Shown here: piece after piece, positions 8,891 through 17,597 of the stretch
How positions within the stretch are numbered: position 1 is the stretch's first letter
Layout of the letters: every line of letters starts with the position of its first letter
DNA from: Candidatus Tumulicola sp.
GTDB lineage: Bacteria > Vulcanimicrobiota > Vulcanimicrobiia > Vulcanimicrobiales > Vulcanimicrobiaceae
Length of the DNA stretch: 64,000 bases
Reading direction: 5' to 3'
NCBI GenBank assembly: GCA_036490475.1
Contig: DASXDT010000006.1
Location: 1,426,001 to 1,490,000, forward strand
Program-made: the position numbers and the translations under genes
The notes under the pieces: generated by a model
Told to the model about the DNA's origin: nothing
The model's input: the letters and a program-made list of their open reading frames with translations, nothing else
Database searches by the model: none

Positions 8891-9215
8891 TAGTAACCGC
8901 TGCCGGACGCGATTTTTTGCGCTCACGGCAAATCCCCGACTGGAATTATCCCCGCGGACACGACCAAATCCGAATAAGACGATGGTCAGGCGGCCGCGCA
9001 AAACGTTTCGCAAGAAGCTCCCGCAAGTGCGCCGTCACTCGCAATATTCCGATTTTGGGGTAACGTGCCCGAACAGTCCGATCCCGAATACCCGACGGCG
9101 GCCGGTACGCAACTCCTCGCGCAACTCGCGGAGGTACCTAGGAGAAGAGGGCTATTCGGACGACCTTCAGTCCCTTCTCTTGACCGATATGCATGAATCC
9201 GCCATATTGATGCAT
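8891..9215. other. Intergenic stretch without a recognisable gene
   Basis: The plus frame is open through part of this stretch, but its translation is basic and resembles no family. It probably holds the vapBC promoter and decayed sequence from the deleted PQQ-propeller gene. No clear hairpin or promoter was found. Confidence 0.4.
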
Positions 9216-9416
9216 ATGAGAACGACCCTTATCATCGACGAGGCGCTCCTCCAGAGGGCGCGAGAGCTTAGTGGTATCCAGGAAAAGACGGCTCTCGTCC
9301 ATGCCGGGCTCAAAGCGCTCGTTGCACGTGAGGCGGCAAAGCGTCTGTCAAGTCTCGGCGGCTCCCAGCCAAAGCTGAGGGCGGTTCCGCGCCGACGTCC
9401 GCCTTCAGCGCGATGA
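9216..9416 (+). CDS. vapB: VapB-family antitoxin
   Basis: A 66-residue protein. It starts with 'MRTTLIIDEALLQRARELSG', the ribbon-helix-helix-like N-terminus of VapB antitoxins, and ends in a basic tail that would bind the toxin. It should neutralise the adjacent PIN-domain ribonuclease and repress its own operon. In-frame ATGs at 9189 and 9210 are alternatives; none has a good ribosome site. The stop overlaps the toxin start by 4 bases (ATGA at 9413-9416), typical of toxin-antitoxin coupling. Confidence 0.85.
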   Translation: MRTTLIIDEALLQRARELSGIQEKTALVHAGLKALVAREAAKRLSSLGGSQPKLRAVPRRRPPSAR

Positions 9417-9772
9417 TTCTCGTAGACACCTCGGTTTGGATCGAGCACTTCCGTTCGGGCAGTCCCAAATTGAGTAGAGCCCTGGACGACTCGCTCGTCT
9501 TGATGCATCCGTTCGTTGTCGGCGAGCTTGCGTGCGGCGGATTCAGGGATCGCGCGCGTGTACTCTCAGATCTGGCCGCGCTCCCCGCCGTGGATGCCGC
9601 CGAGCAGAATGAAGTATTACACTTGATCGGCGATCGCCGCCTCTGGGGTAAAGGCATCGGCTGGATCGATGCACATCTGCTTGCCTCGGCGTTGCTTTCT
9701 GGTTGCGGTTTGTGGACGCTCGACCGACGGCTCAATCGAATCGCCGGAGCGCTAGGCCTGACGGAATCGTGA
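9413..9772 (+). CDS. vapC: VapC-family PIN-domain ribonuclease toxin
   Basis: A 119-residue PIN-domain protein, the usual length for VapC. The acidic residues expected to hold the metal ion are visible: D5 in 'ILVDTSVWIE', E38 in 'VVGELACG', D86 in 'GWIDAHLLA' and D104 in 'WTLDRRL'. VapC toxins cleave tRNA or rRNA and are held inactive by VapB. All active-site positions are present, so the toxin appears intact. It is translationally coupled to the antitoxin gene. Confidence 0.9.
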   Translation: MILVDTSVWIEHFRSGSPKLSRALDDSLVLMHPFVVGELACGGFRDRARVLSDLAALPAVDAAEQNEVLHLIGDRRLWGKGIGWIDAHLLASALLSGCGLWTLDRRLNRIAGALGLTES

Positions 9773-9872
9773 CAACTACGCGATCTTGCGAGCGCTGACG
9801 CTTGGAACTCATGACGTTGTTGCAGAACCGAGGAACGCGGCAACTGCGACCATCAAGATCTTCGTGAACACG

Positions 9873-10538
9873 TTATGGCGCGATCGGATACTCGTACTCG
9901 CTGTCGTACTCGCCGTTGATTGGAGACGACGATAAGGTATAGCCTCCAAGCCGCGAGCGTACGATACGCACGGGAATCGCCGGACTAATAGGCGCTTTGC
10001 GAATGAAATCGACGCGGCTAACTAACACCGCAGGGTACCTGTGGGCCGGTACCGCGATCACGGAATCTTCCTCGGCAGAGCTGTGCGGCGGCAGATAAAA
10101 GCTCGTCTTAGGATTTCCGCCGACGGCGCCGCTTCGCAGATTGACCTTCGAGAACAGCAGGGCGACAGGGCGACGTGGCATGTCGGCCCGCAGCTCGATA
10201 GCGAAGGGCGTCTTGGTCAACTGTACGTGGCCGCCCGACTTCACGATTTTTTCGCCGTAGACGCTCAGCGCCTCGGCCGCAATATCGATCGGCACGTTGC
10301 CGGTGTTCTCTAGGCGCTTGTGAACGGTTAGGAACACCACGCCGTTTACGGTTGGTCCCTGCGTCACGGTGGTCGGAACCGAGAATTCGGCCTGCTCGGA
10401 AAGTGGCTTGATGCGCTGCTCGTAGACGAACGTGTAGAGCGCCCACAAACCTGCCGCCAGGATGGCGACGATCTCGACTGCAGTGCGCACTTGCTCAGCG
10501 CGCGTTGGCACCGAGTGGACGTGTAGTTCGCGTTTCAC
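9873..10538 (-). CDS. Membrane-anchored protein of unknown function
   Basis: A 221-residue protein with one transmembrane helix near residues 19-38 ('VEIVAILAAGLWALYTFVYE') and a soluble domain of beta-rich character containing 'LENTGNVPIDIAAEALSVYG', which suggests an Ig-like or transport-associated fold. I do not recognise a family. It is the last gene of a three-gene operon: its ATG overlaps the stop of the cysteine-synthase-like gene by 4 bases. The helix near the N-terminus and the position after a secreted peptidase suggest an extracytoplasmic soluble domain. Confidence 0.7.
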   Translation of the reverse strand: MKRELHVHSVPTRAEQVRTAVEIVAILAAGLWALYTFVYEQRIKPLSEQAEFSVPTTVTQGPTVNGVVFLTVHKRLENTGNVPIDIAAEALSVYGEKIVKSGGHVQLTKTPFAIELRADMPRRPVALLFSKVNLRSGAVGGNPKTSFYLPPHSSAEEDSVIAVPAHRYPAVLVSRVDFIRKAPISPAIPVRIVRSRLGGYTLSSSPINGEYDSEYEYPIAP

Positions 10539-11536
10539 CGATCGAGAATGGCGCCCAGCGTCTGACCGTTCGCAAAGTTATTTTCGGCCAACCATGTGCT
10601 GCTGAAGATTCGCGAGAGATATCGCGCGCCGCCATCGCAGAGAATGGTGACGACCGTCGAACCCTCGGGAAGTTCTCGTGCAATTGTGGCTGCACCAACG
10701 ACGTTCAAGCCGCTCGAACCGCCCACGAAGAGTCCCTCGTGCTCGAGCAGCCAGTGAGCCATCGCGATGGCTTGCGCGTCGGTCTTGCGAATCGCTCGAT
10801 CGATCGGCGCTCCCTTGAAGTTTGCGGTGACGCGCTTGATGCCGATTCCCTCCAGATCGGAGTCGCCCTCCGGCTTCAGTTCACCGCTGTTGACGTAGTT
10901 GTACAGCGCCGAGCCCATCGGATCGCAGAGCACGGTGAGGATGTCGCTGCGTCGCGCTTTCAGTGCGGTGGCGACGCCGGCGATCGTTCCTCCGGTGCCG
11001 GCCGCCGCAACGAACGCGTCGATGCGGCCTTCACATTGGTCCCAAATCTCCGGTCCGGTCGTTTCCTCGTGCGCGCGGCGGTTGGCAGTGTTCTCAAATT
11101 GATTCGCCCAGAACGCGCCGGGCAGCTCCTCGGCGATTCGTCGCGCGACATGATAATAGTTCTCGGGGTTGGTAAACGGCACGGCGCGAACGACGCGCAC
11201 GTCGGAACCATACGTCCGCAGCAGGTCGATCTTTTCAATCGACTGATCGTCTGGCACGATGATGATGCTGTTGTATCCGCGTTCGTTCGCGACGAGCGCG
11301 ATCGCGATGCCGGTATTGCCGGCCGTTCCCTCGACGATCGTGCCGCCGGGCTGCAGCGCACCACGCGCCACGGCATCGTCGACGATCGCCCGCGCGGCGC
11401 GGTCTTTTACCGATCCGCCTGGATTAAGAAACTCAGCCTTTCCGAGAATCCGCCGGCCAAGCTGGCGCGAAAGCTCGCGCAGTTCGATCAGCGGCGTATT
11501 GCCGACGGCACCGGAGAAGCCGTTGACGACCGTCAC
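10535..11536 (-). CDS. Cysteine synthase/cystathionine beta-synthase family PLP enzyme
   Basis: A 333-residue fold-type II PLP enzyme. The motif 'NPGGSVKDRAA' holds the lysine that binds PLP, 'EGTAGNTGIAIA' binds the substrate carboxylate and 'GTGGTIAGVA' binds the cofactor phosphate. The likely reaction is beta-replacement on O-acetylserine (or a related serine derivative) with sulfide to give cysteine. I place the start at GTG 11536: the frame is open further upstream only because it overlaps the peptidase gene, and a GTGA overlap with that gene's stop fits an operon. It differs from textbook CysK in 'TAGNTG' versus 'TSGNTG', so a CBS-like specificity is possible. Confidence 0.85.
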   Translation of the reverse strand: MTVVNGFSGAVGNTPLIELRELSRQLGRRILGKAEFLNPGGSVKDRAARAIVDDAVARGALQPGGTIVEGTAGNTGIAIALVANERGYNSIIIVPDDQSIEKIDLLRTYGSDVRVVRAVPFTNPENYYHVARRIAEELPGAFWANQFENTANRRAHEETTGPEIWDQCEGRIDAFVAAAGTGGTIAGVATALKARRSDILTVLCDPMGSALYNYVNSGELKPEGDSDLEGIGIKRVTANFKGAPIDRAIRKTDAQAIAMAHWLLEHEGLFVGGSSGLNVVGAATIARELPEGSTVVTILCDGGARYLSRIFSSTWLAENNFANGQTLGAILDR

Positions 11537-13689
11537 TTCACTTGAAACTCGGGGTCGCCTAACTGCCATAGCAAGAACGTCCACTCGTCCGCGCGCTCGT
11601 TCATTTGTTGCGTGCGGCTTGAGCCGATGCCGTGGCCGGCGTCGTAATCCACCCGCAGCAGAACCGGTTTTCCACTCGACGTCGCCGCCTGTAGGCGCGC
11701 GATCATCTTCGCGACCATCCACGTCGGAACTCGCGGATCGTTGAGTCCGGTCACTCCCATCACTGCCGGATAGCGCGTTCCATCCTTAACGTGCACGTAC
11801 GCGTCCATGTTGTACAGGTACTTGAAATCCGCCGCGTTATTGACATCGCCGAATTCCGGAATGTTGGCCGCGCCGCCTTGCGTCTGCTGGAAGCGCAGTA
11901 CGTTCGTCATGCCAACGTTGTCGACTGCGGCGCCGAACAGCTCGGGATGTTGCACGATCGAACCGCCGACGGCGATTCCGCCGGCACTCGTCCCACGCAC
12001 CGCGAGATGCGCGGGCGACGTGTATTTCTCTGCGATGAGATATCGCGCCGTCGCGATCATGTCGTCGATCGTATGTTGTTTCGTCGCCTTCTGGCCGGCG
12101 AGGTGCCAGCGCTCGCCGTATTCTCCGCCGCCGCGCACGTGCGCGGTCGCGAGCACGCCGCCGCGGAGCACCCACTCGAGCGAGCTTGCCGAGAAGTACG
12201 GATCCGACGGACTGCCATACGAACCGTAGCCTTCGAAAAGCGTCGGATGCGAGCCGTCGAGCGCGATATCGTCGCGGTAGATAATCGATACTGGAACTCG
12301 CGCGCCGCCGGTCGACGGCACCATCGCTTCGCGAACCCGGAGGTGTGAAACGTCGAGCGGGTCTTTCGGGACGACTCCTGTATCGGCGACCGCGCCCGTC
12401 GCCGGGTCGTACGCGAATAGCGCGGGCGAACGAATCCACGAATCGATTCCGAAGCGCAGACCCTTCTCGAGCGGCGACGCGTCGATGCCGTAGACCGTGC
12501 CCTGGTACGGGAGCGTTACCTTCCCAGTCATGGCGCCGTTGATATCGATCTTAGAGATGTTGAATGTAATGCCGTCGCGGTACTCGACATAGACCCCATC
12601 GGCGGCGCCGAATACGCCCTCGATAATTCGGTCGCTCGTCGCCGCGATGATCACGGGCGCCGCCGACGAATTGGCAAGATTGTAACGAAGGATGCGGCCG
12701 TTGGGCGAATCTTGCAGAATCGCGTATAGGTTCGTTCCGAGAAATGCTAACGAACTCGATCCGCTGGTCGCCAGTTTGTCCGACGGCTTGAGGAGGAGCT
12801 TCCAATCCGCGCTGCCTTCGCGACCGACGTAGTACTCGCCGGGGTCGGTCGTGCCCGCGCTATGGCTCGCCAATAGAAGATCGCTTCTCGGAACCACCGT
12901 GACCTGATTGAAGCCGGCTGCCGGAACCGTCGTTTGCGCGTCGACGCCCGGACCGAAAACGGCTTTATCAGCGTCTGGGTTCGTTCCTAAGACATGCAGA
13001 TACACGCGTTGATTGACGTAGATTTGATCCGATGAAGCGCCCGGGGCGAGCTGCTGCAGCCGGCTGTAGTAGAAGGAGCGACCGTCGGCGCGCCAGGACG
13101 GCGAACCGTACTGCGTGCGCGTGATCTCTTCCGGGAGCAATTTGCCCGTTGCGGTTTCGACGACGTGAATCGTATCGTTCTCCGAACCCGCCTCCGCCGC
13201 GCCGACCGCCACGTACGAACCATCTTGCGACGGCTGGAAGTAATCGATGGCGACGTGCGTGGTCGCCGTTGCAAACGTTGCCGGATCGAACAGCGTGCGC
13301 GTTTGGCCGTCCGTATCTTTCACGCGAACGACGGGTACTGACGCCGTCGGATCGAGTTCTTCGAAGAAGAGCTTGCCGCCGGCTTGTTGCCAAGCGGAGA
13401 TCCGCGCGACGCCCGCCGACAGCGCCATCAGCTTGGCTTTTAACGCATCGCGTTGCGCCGACAGCGGCGCGAGCACCGAAGCGGTGTAGTCGCTCTGTGC
13501 CTTCAGGTACGCGAGAAATCGCGGATCCGCAGAACCTTGCTCCATCCAGCGGTACGGATCGACGATCGTCGTCCCGAACTGGGTGTCGGTCACCGGTTCG
13601 ACCGGTGCGACGGGCTGGGTCGTCGCGGCGAAGACCGGGGCGATCGTCAGCGTCGAGACGACGCAAATTAGAAGCAGTCGGCGATACAT
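11533..13689 (-). CDS. Secreted prolyl oligopeptidase (S9 family serine peptidase)
   Basis: A 718-residue exported peptidase. The signal peptide 'MYRRLLLICVVSTLTIAPVFA' is followed by an N-terminal prolyl-oligopeptidase segment ('TQFGTTIVDPYRWME'), a seven-bladed propeller gating domain and an alpha/beta-hydrolase domain. The catalytic serine is in 'VRGTSAGGIAVGG', the aspartate near 'GLNDPRVPTW' and the histidine in 'DAGHGIGS'. It should cleave after proline in short peptides outside the cytoplasm. I chose the ATG at 13689, which has AGAGG upstream, rather than the longer frame to 13719. It is the first gene of an operon with a cysteine-synthase-like enzyme and a membrane-anchored unknown, all joined by 4-base overlaps. 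Confidence 0.9.
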   Translation of the reverse strand: MYRRLLLICVVSTLTIAPVFAATTQPVAPVEPVTDTQFGTTIVDPYRWMEQGSADPRFLAYLKAQSDYTASVLAPLSAQRDALKAKLMALSAGVARISAWQQAGGKLFFEELDPTASVPVVRVKDTDGQTRTLFDPATFATATTHVAIDYFQPSQDGSYVAVGAAEAGSENDTIHVVETATGKLLPEEITRTQYGSPSWRADGRSFYYSRLQQLAPGASSDQIYVNQRVYLHVLGTNPDADKAVFGPGVDAQTTVPAAGFNQVTVVPRSDLLLASHSAGTTDPGEYYVGREGSADWKLLLKPSDKLATSGSSSLAFLGTNLYAILQDSPNGRILRYNLANSSAAPVIIAATSDRIIEGVFGAADGVYVEYRDGITFNISKIDINGAMTGKVTLPYQGTVYGIDASPLEKGLRFGIDSWIRSPALFAYDPATGAVADTGVVPKDPLDVSHLRVREAMVPSTGGARVPVSIIYRDDIALDGSHPTLFEGYGSYGSPSDPYFSASSLEWVLRGGVLATAHVRGGGEYGERWHLAGQKATKQHTIDDMIATARYLIAEKYTSPAHLAVRGTSAGGIAVGGSIVQHPELFGAAVDNVGMTNVLRFQQTQGGAANIPEFGDVNNAADFKYLYNMDAYVHVKDGTRYPAVMGVTGLNDPRVPTWMVAKMIARLQAATSSGKPVLLRVDYDAGHGIGSSRTQQMNERADEWTFLLWQLGDPEFQVK

Positions 13690-13859
13690 ACGAACCTCTT
13701 GGCGCTCCTCGGCGGCCAATCATTCTCTTGGGCCGAGCGACCGGGAAAACCCCTACGTATGATTGCCCTGACGGTGCGAAGTGGTCCGGGACGTCGCGGC
13801 CAAAACCGGTGTAGTGGCTAAGGCCGCGGCGATGGACGTAGAAAAGCGGTCGGGAAATG

Positions 13860-14858
13860 CTATTTTGCCGTGCTGATCACCGTCCCGACCGGTTCGTTTC
13901 CTTCATTGATTGTTTTCACTGTATCGCCACCGGCGGGATAGGCGTAAATGCCGACGATCCCCGACTGAACTGATGGCACGATAATGTTTTTGCCAAACAC
14001 GGTGAATTGCGCGATCGAGGAAGCCCCGTTGAGCTGCATCGAGCTTACCGTCGTCGCCTTGTTACCGTGGATCTGGAATCGATAAACGAACGGGTTGGTA
14101 TCGTTACCGTTTCCGGCCGCCAAATATTTTCCGTCCCATCGAATTCCGACCGGCCAGCTCATGGGCTCGTCCAGCTGCAACGTCTTAAAGTTTTTGGAGC
14201 CTTTGGGCAGTTCGACAAAGACGACCTGACTCGCTGAGTTGAACCCATTGACGAAAAGATTGCCCTTGTCGTCGTAGGTACACCAATAGTAGAAGAAGAT
14301 GTCTGGGGAGGTGTACGTCACCGGATCGCCCTTGGCTTTGGTGTAGATCCCGATGTTTCCCGAAGAGTACTCTCCCGTCGCCGGAATTCTATTGGCGATG
14401 GCGAGGTTTCCGGTGGTCGGGTCGATGGAGCAGTCTCCCGGTGATTGATTCGCATCTTGCAGCGTTGCGATGATTTTGGTGCCGCCGTGGGCGTATTCGG
14501 TCATGTAGCCGGGCAAGTAGCCATGAAACTCGTAGTTGGTAACCCAGACGTTACCCGCTTTGTCGCTGCACAAGCCTTCGGGCCATTGCGTGTCCGTCAG
14601 CGCACCGACCTGTTTAAGTTTTGGATACGAGTAAATTTCGACGGCGCTGTTCCCCGCCGTCGCGACATACAACAGATCGCCGCCCTTGGCGGCGGGATCC
14701 ATCCACGTGCGGCCGGACGTCGTCGGGCCGGACGGCCGATGCATGGCCAAGCCACGAGCCTGTGGCGTCATCTGCGACGACGTGCCGGCGCAGCCTGCGA
14801 ACAACATTGCGGCGGCGCACAGTCCGGCAGCGGTACGAATAGAGGTCGAAACTTGCAT
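13860..14858 (-). CDS. Exported NHL-like beta-propeller lipoprotein
   Basis: A 332-residue lipoprotein with a signal peptide ending at the lipobox 'LFAGC' and repeats such as 'GLCSDKAGNVWVTNYE', 'CTYDDKGNLFVNGFN' and 'IRWDGKYLAAGNGND'. These are looser than in the other propellers here but are still beta-propeller-like. I chose the ATG at 14858, which has GGAG six bases upstream; an ATG at 14864 lies directly on that GGAG. It resembles the protein at 49091-50113 (shared 'WDGKYL' and 'ELPKGSK' blocks). It lies just downstream of a TPR regulator on the same strand. Confidence 0.8.
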   Translation of the reverse strand: MQVSTSIRTAAGLCAAAMLFAGCAGTSSQMTPQARGLAMHRPSGPTTSGRTWMDPAAKGGDLLYVATAGNSAVEIYSYPKLKQVGALTDTQWPEGLCSDKAGNVWVTNYEFHGYLPGYMTEYAHGGTKIIATLQDANQSPGDCSIDPTTGNLAIANRIPATGEYSSGNIGIYTKAKGDPVTYTSPDIFFYYWCTYDDKGNLFVNGFNSASQVVFVELPKGSKNFKTLQLDEPMSWPVGIRWDGKYLAAGNGNDTNPFVYRFQIHGNKATTVSSMQLNGASSIAQFTVFGKNIIVPSVQSGIVGIYAYPAGGDTVKTINEGNEPVGTVISTAK

Positions 14859-14914
14859 GCTCATCTCCAAAGTAGTGGGATAGCACGCGGTTACGCGCAC
14901 GTACCCAAACGAGC

Positions 14915-14953
14915 CCTTCGTGAAGGTCAAAAACTCCGAGTTTGGGTCAAAAA
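14915..14953. promoter_or_regulatory. Small palindrome and helical-phase direct repeats before a propeller gene
   Basis: CCTTC, two bases, then GAAGG form a perfect 5-2-5 palindrome at 14915-14926. On the minus strand TTTTTGACC occurs twice, at 14933-14925 and 14953-14945, exactly 20 bases apart or about two helical turns. They lie upstream of the propeller gene in the 97-base gap after the TPR regulator. They could be regulator binding sites. ACCCAAAC and GTTTGGGT also form an inverted repeat in this gap. Confidence 0.4.
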
Positions 14954-14955
14954 GT

Positions 14956-16596
14956 CTAGGCGCAGATGACGTCGGCGACTTCGCGGGCGCGGCGCTTATA
15001 CTGCGCTCCGCCGATCGCTTTGGCAGCTACTTGGTATGCTTCTTTGAGCAACGGCGCCAATCCGAAGCGTTCCGCCTCGGTAACCGCCATTTCTGCCAGC
15101 GCCTGCGCGTCGCGTTTCTTTCCAAGCTCGTGTGCAGCACTAGCGCCGACGATCCGGCGACGCGCCAATAGCGCCGAACTGCCCGCGCGACCGGCATCGC
15201 TGTTTGCGAGTTTCCAAGCTTCGCGCAACCTTCCGGATTTCAACGCCCACGCCGCTGCAAAATACTCGGCCAGTTGCCGATGATAGGCGTCACACGAATC
15301 CAGCTGGCTCGCATGCGGAACTAGCGCAGACGCGGATCGCCAATGGCGGGTCATAAGCAGCAGCACCGCAAGATTGAGCGCGGTCTGCACCCGGATTCGC
15401 TCGCTAGGTTGATTCTTCGCAAGCAACATCGTCTGGCGTGTCGTATCGAGCAGTTCGCGTTCGTTTCCAGCCATCGCATGAAACTCAGCGAGTACCCGAA
15501 GCGCTACCGTCGCTTCGATGAGCGAGCCGGATGAATAGGAAAGCTCGAACGCTTTCGTTAGACCTTCCATCCGTTCGCGAGCCGGATACCAGCTGCGCGA
15601 ACCGAGGGGCAGGTACGTTCGAAGCATCCAAACTTCTAGCGTAACCCTCGCCGCTAACTGCGACGACGCGCAACGGGCGCGCCCCAACTGCGTCTCGGCA
15701 TCGGCCAGCTCGTCGTGGCCGCGTTCCCACTCTCCCGCATTGCACAACGACGACCCGAGTTCGCCGCGACTCTCAGCGTACAGCTCTTTGAGATGCGGCG
15801 ACGTCGTTTCGAGCGCTTCGAAACTCGTGACGGCGCGTCGAGCCAAGGCTAGCGCGTCGTTCACGTTTCCGCGGTAGTACGCGAACTGCGCGCCCAGGAG
15901 CGCGAGGCACGCCGCGCCGGCGTCTCGTTGCACCGGCGTCTGTGCCGCCTTTTCGCGTTGCCATACGTCGGTGGCCGCGGCAGACGCGTGTTCGGCCCGG
16001 TCGACCGCCCCGAAGCGCATCGATGTAAATGCGTTCGCTCGTAGCGCCTCGATCTTTTGGTATCCTGGCAGCGCGTCGGCGACGAGACTGTCGCATTCAC
16101 GAAACGCAATATCGACGTCGCCGAAGGTCGCGTAGTGCAGCACGCGGTGTACGCGCACTTGAAAATCGTCGACTTCGGGCAAATACGAAATGCGCGGCCG
16201 ATCGACATAGTTCGAGAGGTATCGCGCGATTCGTAGATAGATCTGTGCGCGCTCGCGATAACAATACCCGAGCGAGACGCCGAGCTTGGCCGCAACGGCC
16301 TCCATGGGCTGGTTTTCGAGACATTGAAGCGTTACGATCGTATGCCTGCGTAACGCGCGTTCGTCGTCGTCACCATTCGAGAGGTCGAGGTCTCGACAGT
16401 GTTCCGCGGCTTGCCGAATCAGACGATGAACGCGCGCAAGGACTTCTCGCTCGCGCAGTCGCCCGAAGCTGCCGATCGAAGAATCTTCGAAGAAGCGGCG
16501 GACGAGCAAATTTTTGCGGAGGGCGCGGGGTTCGTCTAAGTGACGAAAGAGGTGCTTTACCGCAGCACGTAGCGCCGCATCCGTCGGCGGTTGCAT
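14956..16596 (-). CDS. TPR-rich putative transcriptional regulator with HTH-like N-terminus
   Basis: A 546-residue cytoplasmic protein. Residues about 70-140 contain 'MEAVAAKLGVSLGYCYRERAQIYLRIARYL', which looks like a helix-turn-helix of sigma-region-4 type. The rest is alpha-helical repeats rich in alanine and leucine, as in TPR proteins. It is similar in layout to the protein at 43679-45256; both carry 'R-x-N-x-[LI]-V-R' near the start and 'S-x(4)-YRER' in the HTH-like region. Both lie beside a propeller lipoprotein gene. A GTG at 16620 is an alternative start. A regulatory role is inferred from the HTH-like motif and context only. Confidence 0.65.
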   Translation of the reverse strand: MQPPTDAALRAAVKHLFRHLDEPRALRKNLLVRRFFEDSSIGSFGRLREREVLARVHRLIRQAAEHCRDLDLSNGDDDERALRRHTIVTLQCLENQPMEAVAAKLGVSLGYCYRERAQIYLRIARYLSNYVDRPRISYLPEVDDFQVRVHRVLHYATFGDVDIAFRECDSLVADALPGYQKIEALRANAFTSMRFGAVDRAEHASAAATDVWQREKAAQTPVQRDAGAACLALLGAQFAYYRGNVNDALALARRAVTSFEALETTSPHLKELYAESRGELGSSLCNAGEWERGHDELADAETQLGRARCASSQLAARVTLEVWMLRTYLPLGSRSWYPARERMEGLTKAFELSYSSGSLIEATVALRVLAEFHAMAGNERELLDTTRQTMLLAKNQPSERIRVQTALNLAVLLLMTRHWRSASALVPHASQLDSCDAYHRQLAEYFAAAWALKSGRLREAWKLANSDAGRAGSSALLARRRIVGASAAHELGKKRDAQALAEMAVTEAERFGLAPLLKEAYQVAAKAIGGAQYKRRAREVADVICA

Positions 16597-16763
16597 CAAG
16601 GCGAGAGATTGGCTTGACACCGCAGGTAGTTATCACCGAACTTGAGGTCAACCCTTTCAGTGCGATGTACCGCGACGATGTGGTGAACGATAGCGTTGAT
16701 CGAACGAAGCGCCCAATCGTCCGCGCCCTTGGCTGGTTGCACGACATTGTCTTCACTCGGACC

Positions 16764-16807
16764 TTGACGCCGTGTGGGTGCGCGGTTATTATAGAACCAT
16801 ATGGTTC
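16764..16807 (+). promoter_or_regulatory. Promoter and palindromic operator of the ArsR-type operon
   Basis: TTGACG (16764-16769) and TATTAT (16787-16792) are spaced by exactly 17 bases. The expected transcript start falls at about 16799-16801, on the ATG at 16801, so the mRNA should be leaderless. A perfect 14-base palindrome (GAACCAT then ATGGTTC, 16794-16807) covers the start site and the first codons. This fits an autorepressor operator for the ArsR-type protein. Confidence 0.65.
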
Positions 16808-17163
16808 CAGAACTAGTAGGTTCCGCTAGGCGGGGCGACGACGCCTTGAGCGCGACGTTCGCGGCGCTCGCCGACCCAACGCGACGTGCCATCCTGGCGC
16901 GGCTCGCGAACGGTGAAGCCTCGGTCCGCGAGCTGGCCGCGCCGTTCTCAATCAGCGAGCGCGCGATTTCCAAACACGTCGGCGTGCTCGAGCGTGCCGG
17001 GCTGATCTCGCGTTCGCGCGACGCTCAACGCCGGCTGAGTCGCATCGAGGCGATGCCACTCCACGACATCTTTAACTGGCTCGAGGAATACCGCGAGCTT
17101 TGGAGCGGACGCTTCGATCGCATCGAGCGGGTCGTCAAACGAGCGAAACGAGGGCAATCATGA
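16801..17163 (+). CDS. ArsR-family winged-helix repressor
   Basis: A 120-residue DNA-binding protein with the ArsR-type segment 'FAALADPTRRAILARLANGEASVRELAAPF' and the recognition helix region 'SERAISKHVGVLERAGLI'. It lacks clear metal-binding cysteines, so it belongs to the group that partners SRPBCC proteins rather than to metal sensors. It heads a three-gene operon with an SRPBCC protein (ATGA overlap) and a VOC protein. The start at 16801 lies inside a palindrome and has no ribosome site, consistent with a leaderless transcript. Confidence 0.88.
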   Translation: MVPELVGSARRGDDALSATFAALADPTRRAILARLANGEASVRELAAPFSISERAISKHVGVLERAGLISRSRDAQRRLSRIEAMPLHDIFNWLEEYRELWSGRFDRIERVVKRAKRGQS

Positions 17164-17597
17164 TCGAATCCAACGCGGCCTGTTTCACGCTGACGCGCAC
17201 GTTCGATGCGCCCTGCGACGTCGTGTTCCGCGTTTTCACGCAGCCGGAATACGTTGCCGAATGGTGGGGATGCGAGGGATCGACGACGATCGTCCACACG
17301 CTCGACGTTCGAACGGGCGGTACGTATCACATCGACCTTCGTCTTCCCGACGGATCGGTGTACGTGAATCGAGGAACATATAGTGACGTGTTGCCGGGCA
17401 AGCGGATCGTCTCGAGCGACGGCATTGCGACGCACACCATAACATTTGAAGAGCGCTACGGTAAAACGACCGTCACATTGCTCGCAGCCTACTCGACGCA
17501 AGCCGCATTCGAACGCGCCATGGAGTTAGGCGTACAGATCGGCACCGCAAGCAGCTGGGATATCATAGAGAGGATGGTCCAAAATGTCGACCGTTGA
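17160..17597 (+). CDS. SRPBCC (AHSA1/START-like) protein
   Basis: A 145-residue protein with the AHSA1-type opening 'LTRTFDAPCDVVFRVFTQPEYVAEWWG' and the later 'VRTGGTYHIDLRLPDGS', both typical of the activator-of-Hsp90-like START fold that binds small hydrophobic ligands. The ATG at 17160 overlaps the ArsR-type gene's stop by 4 bases; the ORF is open further upstream only within that gene. ArsR/SRPBCC pairs are common in bacteria and their ligands are mostly unknown. Confidence 0.88.
   Translation: MIESNAACFTLTRTFDAPCDVVFRVFTQPEYVAEWWGCEGSTTIVHTLDVRTGGTYHIDLRLPDGSVYVNRGTYSDVLPGKRIVSSDGIATHTITFEERYGKTTVTLLAAYSTQAAFERAMELGVQIGTASSWDIIERMVQNVDR

Noticed and set aside
8982-9215. N-terminal extension of VapB
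   Set aside because: The extension is basic and unlike the family, which starts at the 'MRTTLIID' segment.
10505-11545. Long plus-strand frame opposite the cysteine-synthase-like gene
   Set aside because: It is antisense to a clear PLP enzyme, its composition is that of a codon-bias shadow, and it has no signal or motif.
16029-16829. Plus-strand frame over the first TPR regulator
   Set aside because: Arg/Ser-rich shadow that also overlaps the ArsR promoter.
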